Positions 18,801 through 26,636 of a stretch of 40,500 nt of DNA are shown here, in pieces. This stretch comes from an uncultured Porphyromonadaceae bacterium (GTDB lineage Bacteria > Bacteroidota > Bacteroidia > Bacteroidales > Muribaculaceae). The position numbers were made by a program, and so were the translations under genes. The stretch covers positions 1 to 40,500 of the forward strand of contig CAMKOE010000022.1 in NCBI GenBank assembly GCA_946414395.1. Direction: 5' to 3'. The notes under the pieces were generated by a model. That model did no database searches, was not told the DNA's origin, and saw only the letters and a program-made list of their open reading frames with translations. How positions within the stretch are numbered: the first letter of the stretch is position 1; each line of letters begins with the position of its first letter.

Positions 18801-20118
18801 TCACGGTGCTGGCAAAGTTGCCGATGTAGGCGATGGCCTTGACATGATAGGTGTTGCCCACGGTCATGTCGATCTGGCTGCCGTCATAGTAGGTCGAGGA
18901 CTTGGTGGGGTTGCCGTCGATGTCTGTCACGTCGATGATGTAGTAGATCTCGGCGTTGGGCGTGGTGCTGCCCATCTGCAGCGTCTGGTCGCCATAGTAG
19001 GTCTGACCGGCCAGCGGCGAGAAGAAGGGGGCGTTCACGTCGATGATCTTCTCGACGCGGGTATAGGTGGCTGTGGCCACGGCGCTGCGCTTGCCATCGA
19101 CGACGGCCACGGCGCTGACAGTCACCGCGTCGCCCACGTTGGGCAGGCCGATGACCAGGGCGCCACTGTACTCGGTGGCGGGCTCACTGCCGTCGGTCGA
19201 GTAGTAGATGGTGGCGTCGGCCGGGGTGGCGGTCATCGACACGGTCACCTGGTCGTCGGCATAGTTGCCGCTGGCGGGGTTGATCGTCACGACGGGGGTG
19301 GCCCAGGCGTAGGTCACGGTGGTCACCTCGCTGGCGACGCCGTCGGCATTGATGGCGATGGCCTTGATGGTCATCGTGGAGCCAGACTCATAGGGGGTGG
19401 TGAACTCACCGTTATAGACGTTGCTCTGGGTCGTGGGATTGCTGCCGTCGGTGGTATAGTAGATGGTAGCGTCCCCGGGGGCGGTCATGGTCACGGTGAG
19501 GTCGCTGTAATAGGTGCCGTCGGCCGGAGTGATTACGGGGGCTTCGACAACTACGGCGGGGGTGCCGCTCTTCTTTTCATACAGGTAAGCGTAAGAATAG
19601 CCATTATTACCTGCATTACTCATAGCATAACCGCCAAATACAGTACCATTATACAATACACCTCGATCGGTTGCGCCTACCATATGATGAATGTAATAAC
19701 CCGACTGGCCATTTGCAGCCACGGTCCAGTTATTTGATGACGTGGCAATACTCAAATTTGTCGAAGAGGTATTTGAGAAATAGCCATTGCCAGCCTCAAA
19801 GGTGTACACACCACTGGTGCTAGTTTTATGGGCAGTCAGTTCGAGAGCGGAAGCACCGTTCAAGTTAACTTGATAGGGGCTTGCGCTGGTATCTAATGTT
19901 ATACCCTCTACAGCCGTACCCTTACTATTATTTAGGGCGCCCATTACAATAGAGCCATTGGCACCATTTTCATGAACCAAAATATAGGTACCGCCATCCA
20001 CGAGTTCAGCATTGGTCACCTTCTCGTAAATGTCACTGCTGCTACCGCTGCCGCCGCTGATGGTGTAGAAATTGGTGACGGTGGCGCTGGAGAGGTTCTC
20101 GTCGTTGACGCAGTAGGC
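15880..20118 (-). pseudogene. Giant multi-module secreted protein, C-terminal part beyond an in-frame TAG
   Basis: The frame is open from the codon after the TAG at 20119-20121 to the stop at 15880, in the same phase as the N-terminal part. Its first possible start is GTG at 20019, inside a domain and without a signal peptide, so it is unlikely to be a gene of its own. It carries a VDGGTYILVHE-type module, several chitobiase-C-terminal-like (CHB_HEX) modules with the TIYYTTDGS-P signature, a further Y-L-VNK-N-GLS module, long beta-rich regions and a tail with VRYYSVMGVESDRPMEG and RYSDGS, close to that of the LRR protein. Coding signal and domain order look intact, so the interruption seems recent. 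If the TAG is a sequencing error, this and the next feature are one gene of about 2145 residues. Confidence 0.8.
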
Positions 20119-22317
20119 CTAGAAGGTCATGGCGTTGTCGATAGTCACCGTGTAAGGATTCTCAACGGCCTGGCCGTTTACAAACAGGGTGCATCCCTCG
20201 GGGGCGCTGATGACCAACTGGGTGCCCGCGGCGACCGCGCCAGCAGCGACGCTGAAGGTGGGAGCGGCGGGGGCATCGGCGGCCACACGGGTATAGGTGG
20301 CACTGGCCGTTGCGGTGGACTGGCCCTTGGTGGCGGTAGCCTCGACGGTTACCATGGCGCCGACGGTGCCCGCGGTGACAGTGAAGGTGTGGTCATCGGC
20401 ATGATAATCCGCGCCGGTGAGGGTCACCTGGGCATCGCTGGGGCTGACGGTGACAGTACCCGTCATCGTGCTGCCCTGGAAGGTGCTGCCATTGGCGGGG
20501 CTCAGGCTGATGGTCACGGTGCCCCAAGCGAAGGACTTGGTGGCCACGGTGCTCTGCTGCGTGCCATTAACGGCAATCGCCTTGACGGTCGTGTTCTCGC
20601 TATTGTAGGCGATGGTGAACTCGCCATTGTACTGTGCGCTGGCGGTTGTGGGCTCACTGCCGTCGGTGGTGTAATAGATGGTGGTGCCCTCCTGGGCTGT
20701 GATGGTCACGGTCTGGTCGTCATAGCAGGGATCGGCTGCCAGGGTAATCACGGGAGCCGTGGGAACGGCCTGGGTCACGGTCATGGTGGCCTGAGCCTGG
20801 GTGGTGCCGCTGGTCACGGTGACAGTACCGTTTGCGGCAGCCGTGCCGTTATAGGTCACGGTGACGGTGGCGCCTTCCTGGACCTGGGCAGCGGTCAATG
20901 TGGCAGGAGAGGCCGTGAAGCCGTCGCCACTGGCAGTAACGGTCACATCGCCAGTCAAGTTACCGCCATTGACGGTAAACTGTGCCGTGATGCTGCTGTC
21001 ACCCACGGGAAGTTCAACCGACTTGCTCTCGGGAGAAATCGTCAAGTACGGGTCATTGGTATCCTGCACATAAAGGCAAGCCAAAGATTGGCTATTTTGA
21101 TAGCAAGCAAAACGGGGACTTCCTGAATTATAGTACAGCGTTCTGGCAGGAGTTCCGACATTAGTTAATGAGAAACCAGTAACTCCGCCAACCGACTTGC
21201 TGGCTACAGTCCAACTGGATGCATCATTAACGTTGCCCGAAGTTGTTAACGAGTTGCCGCTACTCCAACTCAGGTAATTCGTTCCCCCGTAGACAAACGT
21301 CCAATTATCGCCATTCTTACCGAGGGTCAATTCCGCAACGTCGGTATTGGAGATATTCACCTTTTCGTTATCGAATTCGAGTCCTTCAACAACACCGCCG
21401 ACATTAGTACCATTGATTGTTGTGATAGCACTCATGCCGACATTATTGGCCTCATTAACGATAATATATTTCTTTCCCGCACCAAGGTCATTAGCGCTGG
21501 TCACCTTTTTATACCAATTGCCTGCAACAGGCGCGTTGACTGTGATATTGATTGAACTTTCCCCGCTCACGTTGGCGTCAGCATCTTTAGCGATGGCACG
21601 GATGGTGCAACCTTCGGTAATCATGACCTCGGCCGTGTTGCCACTAGTCATTACAGCGGTGTTGCTGGTCGAGGGGTCGGTGCCATCGACCGTATAGGCC
21701 AGCGTGTTGCCAGCCTCAGCACTAATTGTCACAACCGTGCCAAGATCCACAGCCTGGTTGCCTGTCACGGTCGATCCGCCGATGCTGAAAGTGGGCTTTG
21801 CCGGTCCATCACTCTCACTTGTTTCCCAAACGATCGACACAGACGCGAGATATAAAGCACCATCAGCAGAACGGAAACCAATGTACTCATAATCGCCATT
21901 GATCGTTAGCGATGTACTGGTACCATAAACGATCGTGCCCACAAGGGTACCGCTATTATTACCGTATAAATCAGTTGCTGCTGTATAAGCAGAATTCTTG
22001 CCATACACATTCAGTGTCCTGTCAGGCGTAGTCTGAGAATGCCACACAACAGTGATGCTCTTGACTTTACCGCCTGAGCCAGTGGTCACAATACCACTGT
22101 TACTGTTCTTTGAACGCAACTGGATGCCTTCATCGTAGTAATTAGCACATTGGCCAGCATAAACAGCGCCAGAAGTGCCAGTTTTATCAACGAAGTTAAT
22201 GTATGAGACTTGTGTCACTCCTGTGAAATCCACGTCCAATACATCAGTGACTTCACCTGCCCAGCCGACGGAGAAAGCCAGCAGGGCAGTTAAGAAAAAG
22301 GTTAGTAATTTTTTCAT
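20119..22317 (-). CDS. Giant multi-module secreted protein, N-terminal part ending at an in-frame TAG
   Basis: The start is placed at the ATG at 22317, giving MKKLLTFFLTALLAFSVGWAG, a clean signal peptide; the upstream extension to 22530 runs through a terminator and is spurious. The 732 residues contain a beta-sandwich (21-150), a CHB_HEX-type module with YTVDGTDPS, a YIIVNEANNVGMS module, an Ig-like region and another CHB_HEX module with TIYYTTDGSEP. The frame ends in NAMTF-TAG inside a module that continues in phase downstream. In sister modules the stop aligns with Lys of VKAIA or IKAIA, so one A-to-T change (AAG to TAG) would explain it. A truncated product would lose the C-terminal sorting tail. 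Confidence 0.8.
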   Translation of the reverse strand: MKKLLTFFLTALLAFSVGWAGEVTDVLDVDFTGVTQVSYINFVDKTGTSGAVYAGQCANYYDEGIQLRSKNSNSGIVTTGSGGKVKSITVVWHSQTTPDRTLNVYGKNSAYTAATDLYGNNSGTLVGTIVYGTSTSLTINGDYEYIGFRSADGALYLASVSIVWETSESDGPAKPTFSIGGSTVTGNQAVDLGTVVTISAEAGNTLAYTVDGTDPSTSNTAVMTSGNTAEVMITEGCTIRAIAKDADANVSGESSINITVNAPVAGNWYKKVTSANDLGAGKKYIIVNEANNVGMSAITTINGTNVGGVVEGLEFDNEKVNISNTDVAELTLGKNGDNWTFVYGGTNYLSWSSGNSLTTSGNVNDASSWTVASKSVGGVTGFSLTNVGTPARTLYYNSGSPRFACYQNSQSLACLYVQDTNDPYLTISPESKSVELPVGDSSITAQFTVNGGNLTGDVTVTASGDGFTASPATLTAAQVQEGATVTVTYNGTAAANGTVTVTSGTTQAQATMTVTQAVPTAPVITLAADPCYDDQTVTITAQEGTTIYYTTDGSEPTTASAQYNGEFTIAYNSENTTVKAIAVNGTQQSTVATKSFAWGTVTISLSPANGSTFQGSTMTGTVTVSPSDAQVTLTGADYHADDHTFTVTAGTVGAMVTVEATATKGQSTATASATYTRVAADAPAAPTFSVAAGAVAAGTQLVISAPEGCTLFVNGQAVENPYTVTIDNAMTF

Positions 22318-22346
22318 TGAAATGAATGAGTTAATAATGTTGATAA

Positions 22347-22364
22347 TGAAAATTGTAATTTTCA
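22347..22364. promoter_or_regulatory. Perfect 8+8 palindrome upstream of the giant gene
   Basis: TGAAAATT-GT-AATTTTCA (22347-22364) lies about 30 bases before the ATG, between it and the upstream terminator. It could be an operator. No standard -7 box was found here, so the promoter of the giant gene is unassigned. Confidence 0.4.
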
Positions 22365-22376
22365 AGCAATAGTAAT

Positions 22377-22411
22377 AAAAAAACGCCACACGCTGGGCAT
22401 AGCGCATGGCG
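22377..22411 (-). terminator. Rho-independent terminator ahead of the giant gene
   Basis: On the minus strand an 11-base stem with two mismatches (plus 22384-22394 with 22401-22411) and a 6-base loop is followed by seven T. It would end transcripts from the promoter at 22608 before they reach the giant gene. Confidence 0.8.
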
Positions 22412-22602
22412 GTAGATGGATGGATAATAGGCGTGGCAACAAGGGCGCTGATGGCCCTCCATCGCGCTTGACCGATAATGCCAAACGGACGGCAGACAGG
22501 AAATCCCACCACTGTAACCCTAAAGTCCATACCAGAGTAACCACAGTTGAAAAGTCCCGTCCCCCTCGCCGCGTCAAGACGGTGGCGGGGATCGCGAAAC
22601 TT
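22377..22602 (-). ncRNA. Candidate small RNA or terminated leader, about 225 bases
   Basis: A strong promoter and a strong terminator bracket a segment with no credible coding frame. On the minus strand the 5' part folds as CCCC-GCC against GGC-GA-GGGG with an inner CGT/ACG and a CTTG loop. A rod-like arm follows: GACGGGA with TCCTGTC, ACTGT with ACAGT, and ACTCT with AGGGT, interrupted by a large internal bubble. A GATGG/CCATC hairpin and the terminator complete it. The size, isolation and bubbled rod fit a free-standing RNA such as 6S RNA. I cannot confirm that, and a cis-acting attenuator for the giant gene is the alternative. Confidence 0.5.
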
Positions 22603-22607
22603 GACCG

Positions 22608-22638
22608 CAAAGGTACAAACAAATCACCGACGTACAAA
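22608..22638 (-). promoter_or_regulatory. Promoter of the candidate small RNA
   Basis: On the minus strand TTTG (plus 22635-22638) and TACCTTTG (plus 22608-22615) are separated by exactly 19 bases, a close match to the Bacteroidota consensus. Confidence 0.8.
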
Positions 22639-22680
22639 AGAATTGACTGCTTTTTTTGGCGACGATATAATAGATGTTGG

Positions 22681-22722
22681 GCCCTGACCCTGCGGGGCTA
22701 ATGCGAATTACACGAATTAGTT
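22681..22722 (+). repeat. Dispersed 42-base intergenic repeat, copy A
   Basis: This is identical to 38152-38193 except for one base (GCCCTGACCC here, GCCCTAACCC there). It contains a GCCC/GGGC inverted repeat followed by CTAATGCG...CGAATTAG, which can form a second imperfect hairpin. Confidence 0.85.
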
Positions 22723-22726
22723 ATTA

Positions 22727-22759
22727 AAAAAACTTTGCGCCTTCGCGGCTTTGCGTGAG
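22727..22759 (+). repeat. CTTNGCGN-type intergenic repeat, copy 1
   Basis: A short A-run is followed by two and a half units of CTTNGCGN and then TGAG. It aligns without gaps to 22865-22897 and differs at only five positions, all at the variable N. Confidence 0.75.
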
Positions 22760-22864
22760 GTTCGGAACGTCGATCGCTGATGCCATAGTATCAATTGTGC
22801 TTATTGTTTTCCTTTTTTTTAGGGGGGGTGGAAGACAAGAAAGACTACAAGGACAATTATTTTT

Positions 22865-22897
22865 AAAAAACTTAGCGGCTTGGCGACTTAGCGTGAG
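22865..22897 (+). repeat. CTTNGCGN-type intergenic repeat, copy 2
   Basis: This is the second copy of the 33-base element, 138 bases after the first and in the same orientation. The remainder of 22412-23049 contains the small RNA, the dispersed repeat and the promoter region of the tubulin-like operon, with no coding frame I trust. Confidence 0.75.
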
Positions 22898-22978
22898 ACT
22901 GTGTGGCGTTTCTGCATGACGGGGCATGGTTGTAACACTTTTTAACGCGGGAATTGGCCTCAAATGGCGAAAAGGCAC

Positions 22979-22986
22979 TAATTTTG
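22979..22986 (+). promoter_or_regulatory. -7 promoter element of the vWA/tubulin-like/actin-like operon
   Basis: TAATTTTG fits TAnnTTTG, with a partial TTGG about 21 bases upstream as a possible -33 box. A GGGG...CCCC mini-hairpin lies in the leader (about 22997-23011). Confidence 0.5.
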
Positions 22987-23049
22987 CTATTTAATGGGGA
23001 AATGCTCCCCGATTTTATCGGACACTAGAACAGACAAACAACAACATCA

Positions 23050-24504
23050 ATGACACCAAACATGAGAAGATTACCCATCATGCTCATCACCGCCCTGCTG
23101 CTGGCCGCCCTGGCGGCATGCGGCGGGCACGGCCCGCTCGAGAAGGCCGTGCGCGGCATGCTCGTCAGCGGCGACACGACGCGGGCGTCCTATGACTCGC
23201 TGTGCTCGATCGTGACTGGCGACCCCGGCAGGTATGGCGACATGCTCACGCCCGACGGCCGCGTGGACCACAAGAGGATGGCCGAGTTGATCGAGCACAT
23301 CGGCTCGGCGCTGCGCCCGCCGATGCACTGGGACACACGCCCCTATGGCGGCGTGGACGACCTATCGCTGACGGTCTACTTTGAGCGCAGTGGCTCGATG
23401 GTTCCCTATGACCAGCGCGGCGGCGGGGGCCAGTTGAAGAAGGCCGTCAACGACCTGATCAACCACTTCCCCGCGGGCAGCAAGGTCGATATCAACATCG
23501 TGAACGACGGCATCTACCCCTACCAGCACACGGTGGATGAGTTCCTGCAGGACCGCGACATCTACCAGAGCACGGCTGGCACGGGCGACGCCAGTTACAC
23601 CGACTTCCAACTGATCTTCAACAAGATACTCGAGGCCCAGCGCCCCGGCAACGTGAGCGTGCTGGTGAGCGACCTGATCTATTCGCCCCAGGACACGCGC
23701 GGCGTGAGCCTGGACAAGATCTTCAACGAGGAGAACAGCCTGGCCACGCGCGTGTTTGCCCGCTATAAGGGCAAGAGCGTGGTGGTGCAGCAATTCATGG
23801 GCGACTACAGCGGCAAGTACTACCCCTATAACGGCATCCCCTTTGAGTACCAGGGCAAGCGCCCGTTCTACCTGGTCATCATCGCCGACAGCGACGTGAT
23901 GGACCAGTTGGCACAGGACAAGCGCTACAGCGGCGTGCTCGACGCCCCGGCGGTGCGCAACAGTTACCGCTTCAACCAGGGGACGAGCGAGGTGGAGTGC
24001 CGCGTGCTGCCCGAGTGGAAGGATAACGCCGGACGCTTCCGCGTCAAGCATGGCGAGGGCATTGTGCTGGCCAAGTGTGACGGCGACCGCCAGACGGGCA
24101 AACTGTGCTTCTCGCTGGCTGCCAACCTGGGCACCTTGCTCAAGGACGACGCCCTGCTGACCAATGCGGCCAACTACAACGTGCAGAGCATCGACGGCTA
24201 CACCCTGACGGTGCAGCCCATCGACCCGGGCATGTTCACGGCCAACAACAAGGAGTACCTCGAGGGCATGACCCACGTGCTCACCCTTGTGGGCGACCTC
24301 AAGAGCCCGCGCGACGAGGTGCGCATCACGCTGCGCAACGAACTGCCGGCCTGGGTGCGCCAGTCATCCAGCACGAGCGACATCAGCGCCACCGGGTCGT
24401 TTGCCACGACGACGCTGGGCCTGGAGCAGTTGCTGGGCGGCATGTTTGACGCCATGAGGGGCGGCGACTCGCTGTTTGACATCACCATCCAACTCCAGCG
24501 CTGA
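23050..24504 (+). CDS. vWA-like domain lipoprotein, first gene of the tubulin-like/actin-like operon
   Basis: A signal sequence with lipobox LAAC (Cys24) predicts a lipoprotein on the periplasmic side or in the outer membrane. The core resembles a von Willebrand factor A fold. A hydrophobic strand leads into FERSGSM (112-117), in the place of the usual DxSGS metal site but with Glu replacing the first Asp. About 90 residues later, VSVLVSDLIYSPQD looks like the strand carrying the later metal-site residue. The last third is beta-rich. The start could also be ATG at 23062 (MRRLPIML). The gene is very GC-rich. As the only clearly extracytoplasmic soluble part of the set, it may be a sensor or a client-binding module; that is inference. 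Confidence 0.75.
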   Translation: MTPNMRRLPIMLITALLLAALAACGGHGPLEKAVRGMLVSGDTTRASYDSLCSIVTGDPGRYGDMLTPDGRVDHKRMAELIEHIGSALRPPMHWDTRPYGGVDDLSLTVYFERSGSMVPYDQRGGGGQLKKAVNDLINHFPAGSKVDINIVNDGIYPYQHTVDEFLQDRDIYQSTAGTGDASYTDFQLIFNKILEAQRPGNVSVLVSDLIYSPQDTRGVSLDKIFNEENSLATRVFARYKGKSVVVQQFMGDYSGKYYPYNGIPFEYQGKRPFYLVIIADSDVMDQLAQDKRYSGVLDAPAVRNSYRFNQGTSEVECRVLPEWKDNAGRFRVKHGEGIVLAKCDGDRQTGKLCFSLAANLGTLLKDDALLTNAANYNVQSIDGYTLTVQPIDPGMFTANNKEYLEGMTHVLTLVGDLKSPRDEVRITLRNELPAWVRQSSSTSDISATGSFATTTLGLEQLLGGMFDAMRGGDSLFDITIQLQR

Positions 24505-24552
24505 TGGAGAGAGAGAACCCTGTACAACCCTAAGTGAAAAAAATGAAATGAA

Positions 24553-25008
24553 ATGAAACATATAACCTATCTGATTATCGGCATCGCGGTGACTGTTGTG
24601 TTTTTCATCCTCAGTTGCACCGACGGGTTTAACATCTATGAGCAACTGTTCTTCAACCAGGGCTTCAACGACAAGATGTACAACCTGAACATGTATCCCG
24701 TTATTGCCGCCATCACCATTGCCGTGGCATGGGGTGGCGCCGCCATCTACTACTATGCCATCAACTCGGTGAAGTTCGACCGCTGGTATCACTGGCTGGC
24801 CGTGCTGGGCGTGGTCGCCGTGCTGACACCCGTGGTGTGCTACATCTACAACGACTCGGTGTTTGCCAGCAACGGCCTGATGTACGTCGGCGAGTCCATC
24901 CAGTTCGAGATGCAGACGGTGCTGTTTGCCGCCCTGCTCTTCATCGTGGCGTCGTTCTCGATGCGCTGGTGGAGCAGCAACTGCCGCCACACGCCGCTAC
25001 CGCAATAA
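24553..25008 (+). CDS. Four-helix inner-membrane protein of the tubulin-like/actin-like operon
   Basis: The 151 residues contain four hydrophobic helices at about 4-21, 48-68, 80-99 and 120-138, separated by short loops. One loop after the first helix is aromatic-rich (FNIYEQLFFNQGF). I recognise no family. It starts 48 bases after the vWA-like gene and ends 48 bases before the tubulin-like gene, so it belongs to the operon. It may be the membrane anchor linking the outer lipoprotein to the cytoplasmic parts. Confidence 0.75.
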   Translation: MKHITYLIIGIAVTVVFFILSCTDGFNIYEQLFFNQGFNDKMYNLNMYPVIAAITIAVAWGGAAIYYYAINSVKFDRWYHWLAVLGVVAVLTPVVCYIYNDSVFASNGLMYVGESIQFEMQTVLFAALLFIVASFSMRWWSSNCRHTPLPQ

Positions 25009-25056
25009 CTTCCTAGAGTCACCATAGATTTAAAGAAACTACATTAAAATATATAA

Positions 25057-26580
25057 ATGAGATTATTCCTATTTGCTATCGGAGGTACCGGGTCGAGGGT
25101 ACTGAAGTCGCTGCTGATGCTGTCGGCAGCGGGAGCGAGACCCCTTGACGAGAACGGCAAGCCGTTGAGAGACCTGGAAATCGTGCCCGTCATCATCGAC
25201 CCCCACAAGGCCAATGAGGACCTCAAGCGCACCGAGGCCCTGCTCAACGATTATCGCGAAATCAGGCGCAAACTCTATGGCAACGAGCCTAATGCCGACG
25301 GCTTCTTTGCCAACCGCATCGTGACCCTGCGCGAGATCATGAGTAACACGAGCGTGACGCTGGGCGACACGTTCATCTTCAACCTGGGCGCGGTGGAGAA
25401 CGCCAAGTTCCGCGAGTTTATCGGCTATGACACGATGAACGAGGCCAACCAGGCTTTGACGTCCCTGCTGTTTGCCAACTACCAGTTGGAGAACAAGATG
25501 AACATCGGCTTTGTGGGCAGTCCCAACATCGGCAGCGTGGCGCTCAACGAGATCAAGGACAGCAACGAGTTCAAGGCCTTCAGCAACATCTTCCGCCAGG
25601 GCGACCGCATCTTCTTCATCAGCTCGATCTTTGGCGGCACGGGAGCCGCGGGTTTCCCCATCATGGTCAAGAACATCCGCCAGGCGGCCAACCTCGAGGG
25701 CATTGAGAACCGTGACGCCCTGAGCCGCGCGCCCATCGGCGGACTGACGGTGCTCCCCTACTTCACCCTGGAGGGCAACAAGCACGACCAGCGCATCGCC
25801 ACCAGCGACTTTATCGTCAAGACCCAGAGCGCGCTCTATTACTACAAGAACACGCTCACCGGAGCCAACGACAGCAACGTCAATTGCATCTACTACCTGG
25901 GCGACCAGGTGAGGTCCAAGCCCTACCTGTATGACCCGGGCGAGCACGGCCAGCGCAACAATGCCCACCTGATCGAACTCATCGGTGCGCTGGCGCCGCT
26001 GGACTTTGCCGGCATCCCCGAGAGCAAACTCACCGACGCCGACGGTTTCCCGTTGCCCACGACGGCCTTTGAATATGCCCTGGCCAAGGACGAGTTGAGC
26101 GTCAATTTCCTCACCCTGGGGCGCCGCACGCGGCAACTCATCTATGAACCGCTGAGCAAGTTCCACCTGCTGTTCCTGTTCTTGACCACCGGCTTCAAGG
26201 ACATCATCGGCCAGGGATTCACCGAGGACGCCCCCAAGATCAAGAGCGACTTCCTCGCCTCCCAGTTCTACCGCACGCTGGTGGACCACTTCATGGAGGG
26301 ATATGCCCAGTGGCTCACCGAGATGAATGACAACATGCGCAGTGTGGCACTGTTCAAGCCCGGCGAGATCGACATGGCCCACGCCATCGAGGGCGTCGGC
26401 GTCAAGAAGCGCCTGCTGGGCCACTACAAGGTGGACAACGACGTGATCAAGAGCGAGATGAACAAGTTGAGCAAGAACAACCCCAGTTACAGCGACCACA
26501 CGGTGGAATACAAACTGCTGGACCTGTTCAACAAGGCCGCCCACAACATCTTTGTGGAACGATACGAGAATATCAACTAG
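25057..26580 (+). CDS. Tubulin/FtsZ-superfamily protein (Tubulin_2-like)
   Basis: The protein opens with a beta strand and glycine loop, MRLFLFAIGGTGSRVLKSLL (loop at 9-14), matching the first nucleotide loop of tubulin-like proteins. At 190-200, SIFGGTGAAGF corresponds to the tubulin signature loop (GGGTGSG in tubulin, GGGTGTG in FtsZ) that holds the GTP phosphates. Order and spacing fit the bacterial 'tubulin-like' family known from Pfam as Tubulin_2. At 507 residues it is longer than FtsZ, with a helical C-terminal half (about 350-507). There is no membrane segment, so it should be cytoplasmic. GTP binding is likely; polymer formation is untested. Confidence 0.8.
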   Translation: MRLFLFAIGGTGSRVLKSLLMLSAAGARPLDENGKPLRDLEIVPVIIDPHKANEDLKRTEALLNDYREIRRKLYGNEPNADGFFANRIVTLREIMSNTSVTLGDTFIFNLGAVENAKFREFIGYDTMNEANQALTSLLFANYQLENKMNIGFVGSPNIGSVALNEIKDSNEFKAFSNIFRQGDRIFFISSIFGGTGAAGFPIMVKNIRQAANLEGIENRDALSRAPIGGLTVLPYFTLEGNKHDQRIATSDFIVKTQSALYYYKNTLTGANDSNVNCIYYLGDQVRSKPYLYDPGEHGQRNNAHLIELIGALAPLDFAGIPESKLTDADGFPLPTTAFEYALAKDELSVNFLTLGRRTRQLIYEPLSKFHLLFLFLTTGFKDIIGQGFTEDAPKIKSDFLASQFYRTLVDHFMEGYAQWLTEMNDNMRSVALFKPGEIDMAHAIEGVGVKKRLLGHYKVDNDVIKSEMNKLSKNNPSYSDHTVEYKLLDLFNKAAHNIFVERYENIN

Positions 26581-26636
26581 TAAACAACTCCCCCCAACAT
26601 CTGGATCGCCTGTTGTGAATCCAGAAAAACAAGAAT

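Noticed and set aside
22318-22530. N-terminal extension of the giant protein to 22530
   Set aside because: It would run through the terminator and candidate RNA and hide a clean signal peptide starting at 22317.
25057-26580. Call as cell-division FtsZ
   Set aside because: The length, signature loop and operon context differ from FtsZ, and no ftsA/ftsQ neighbours are present.
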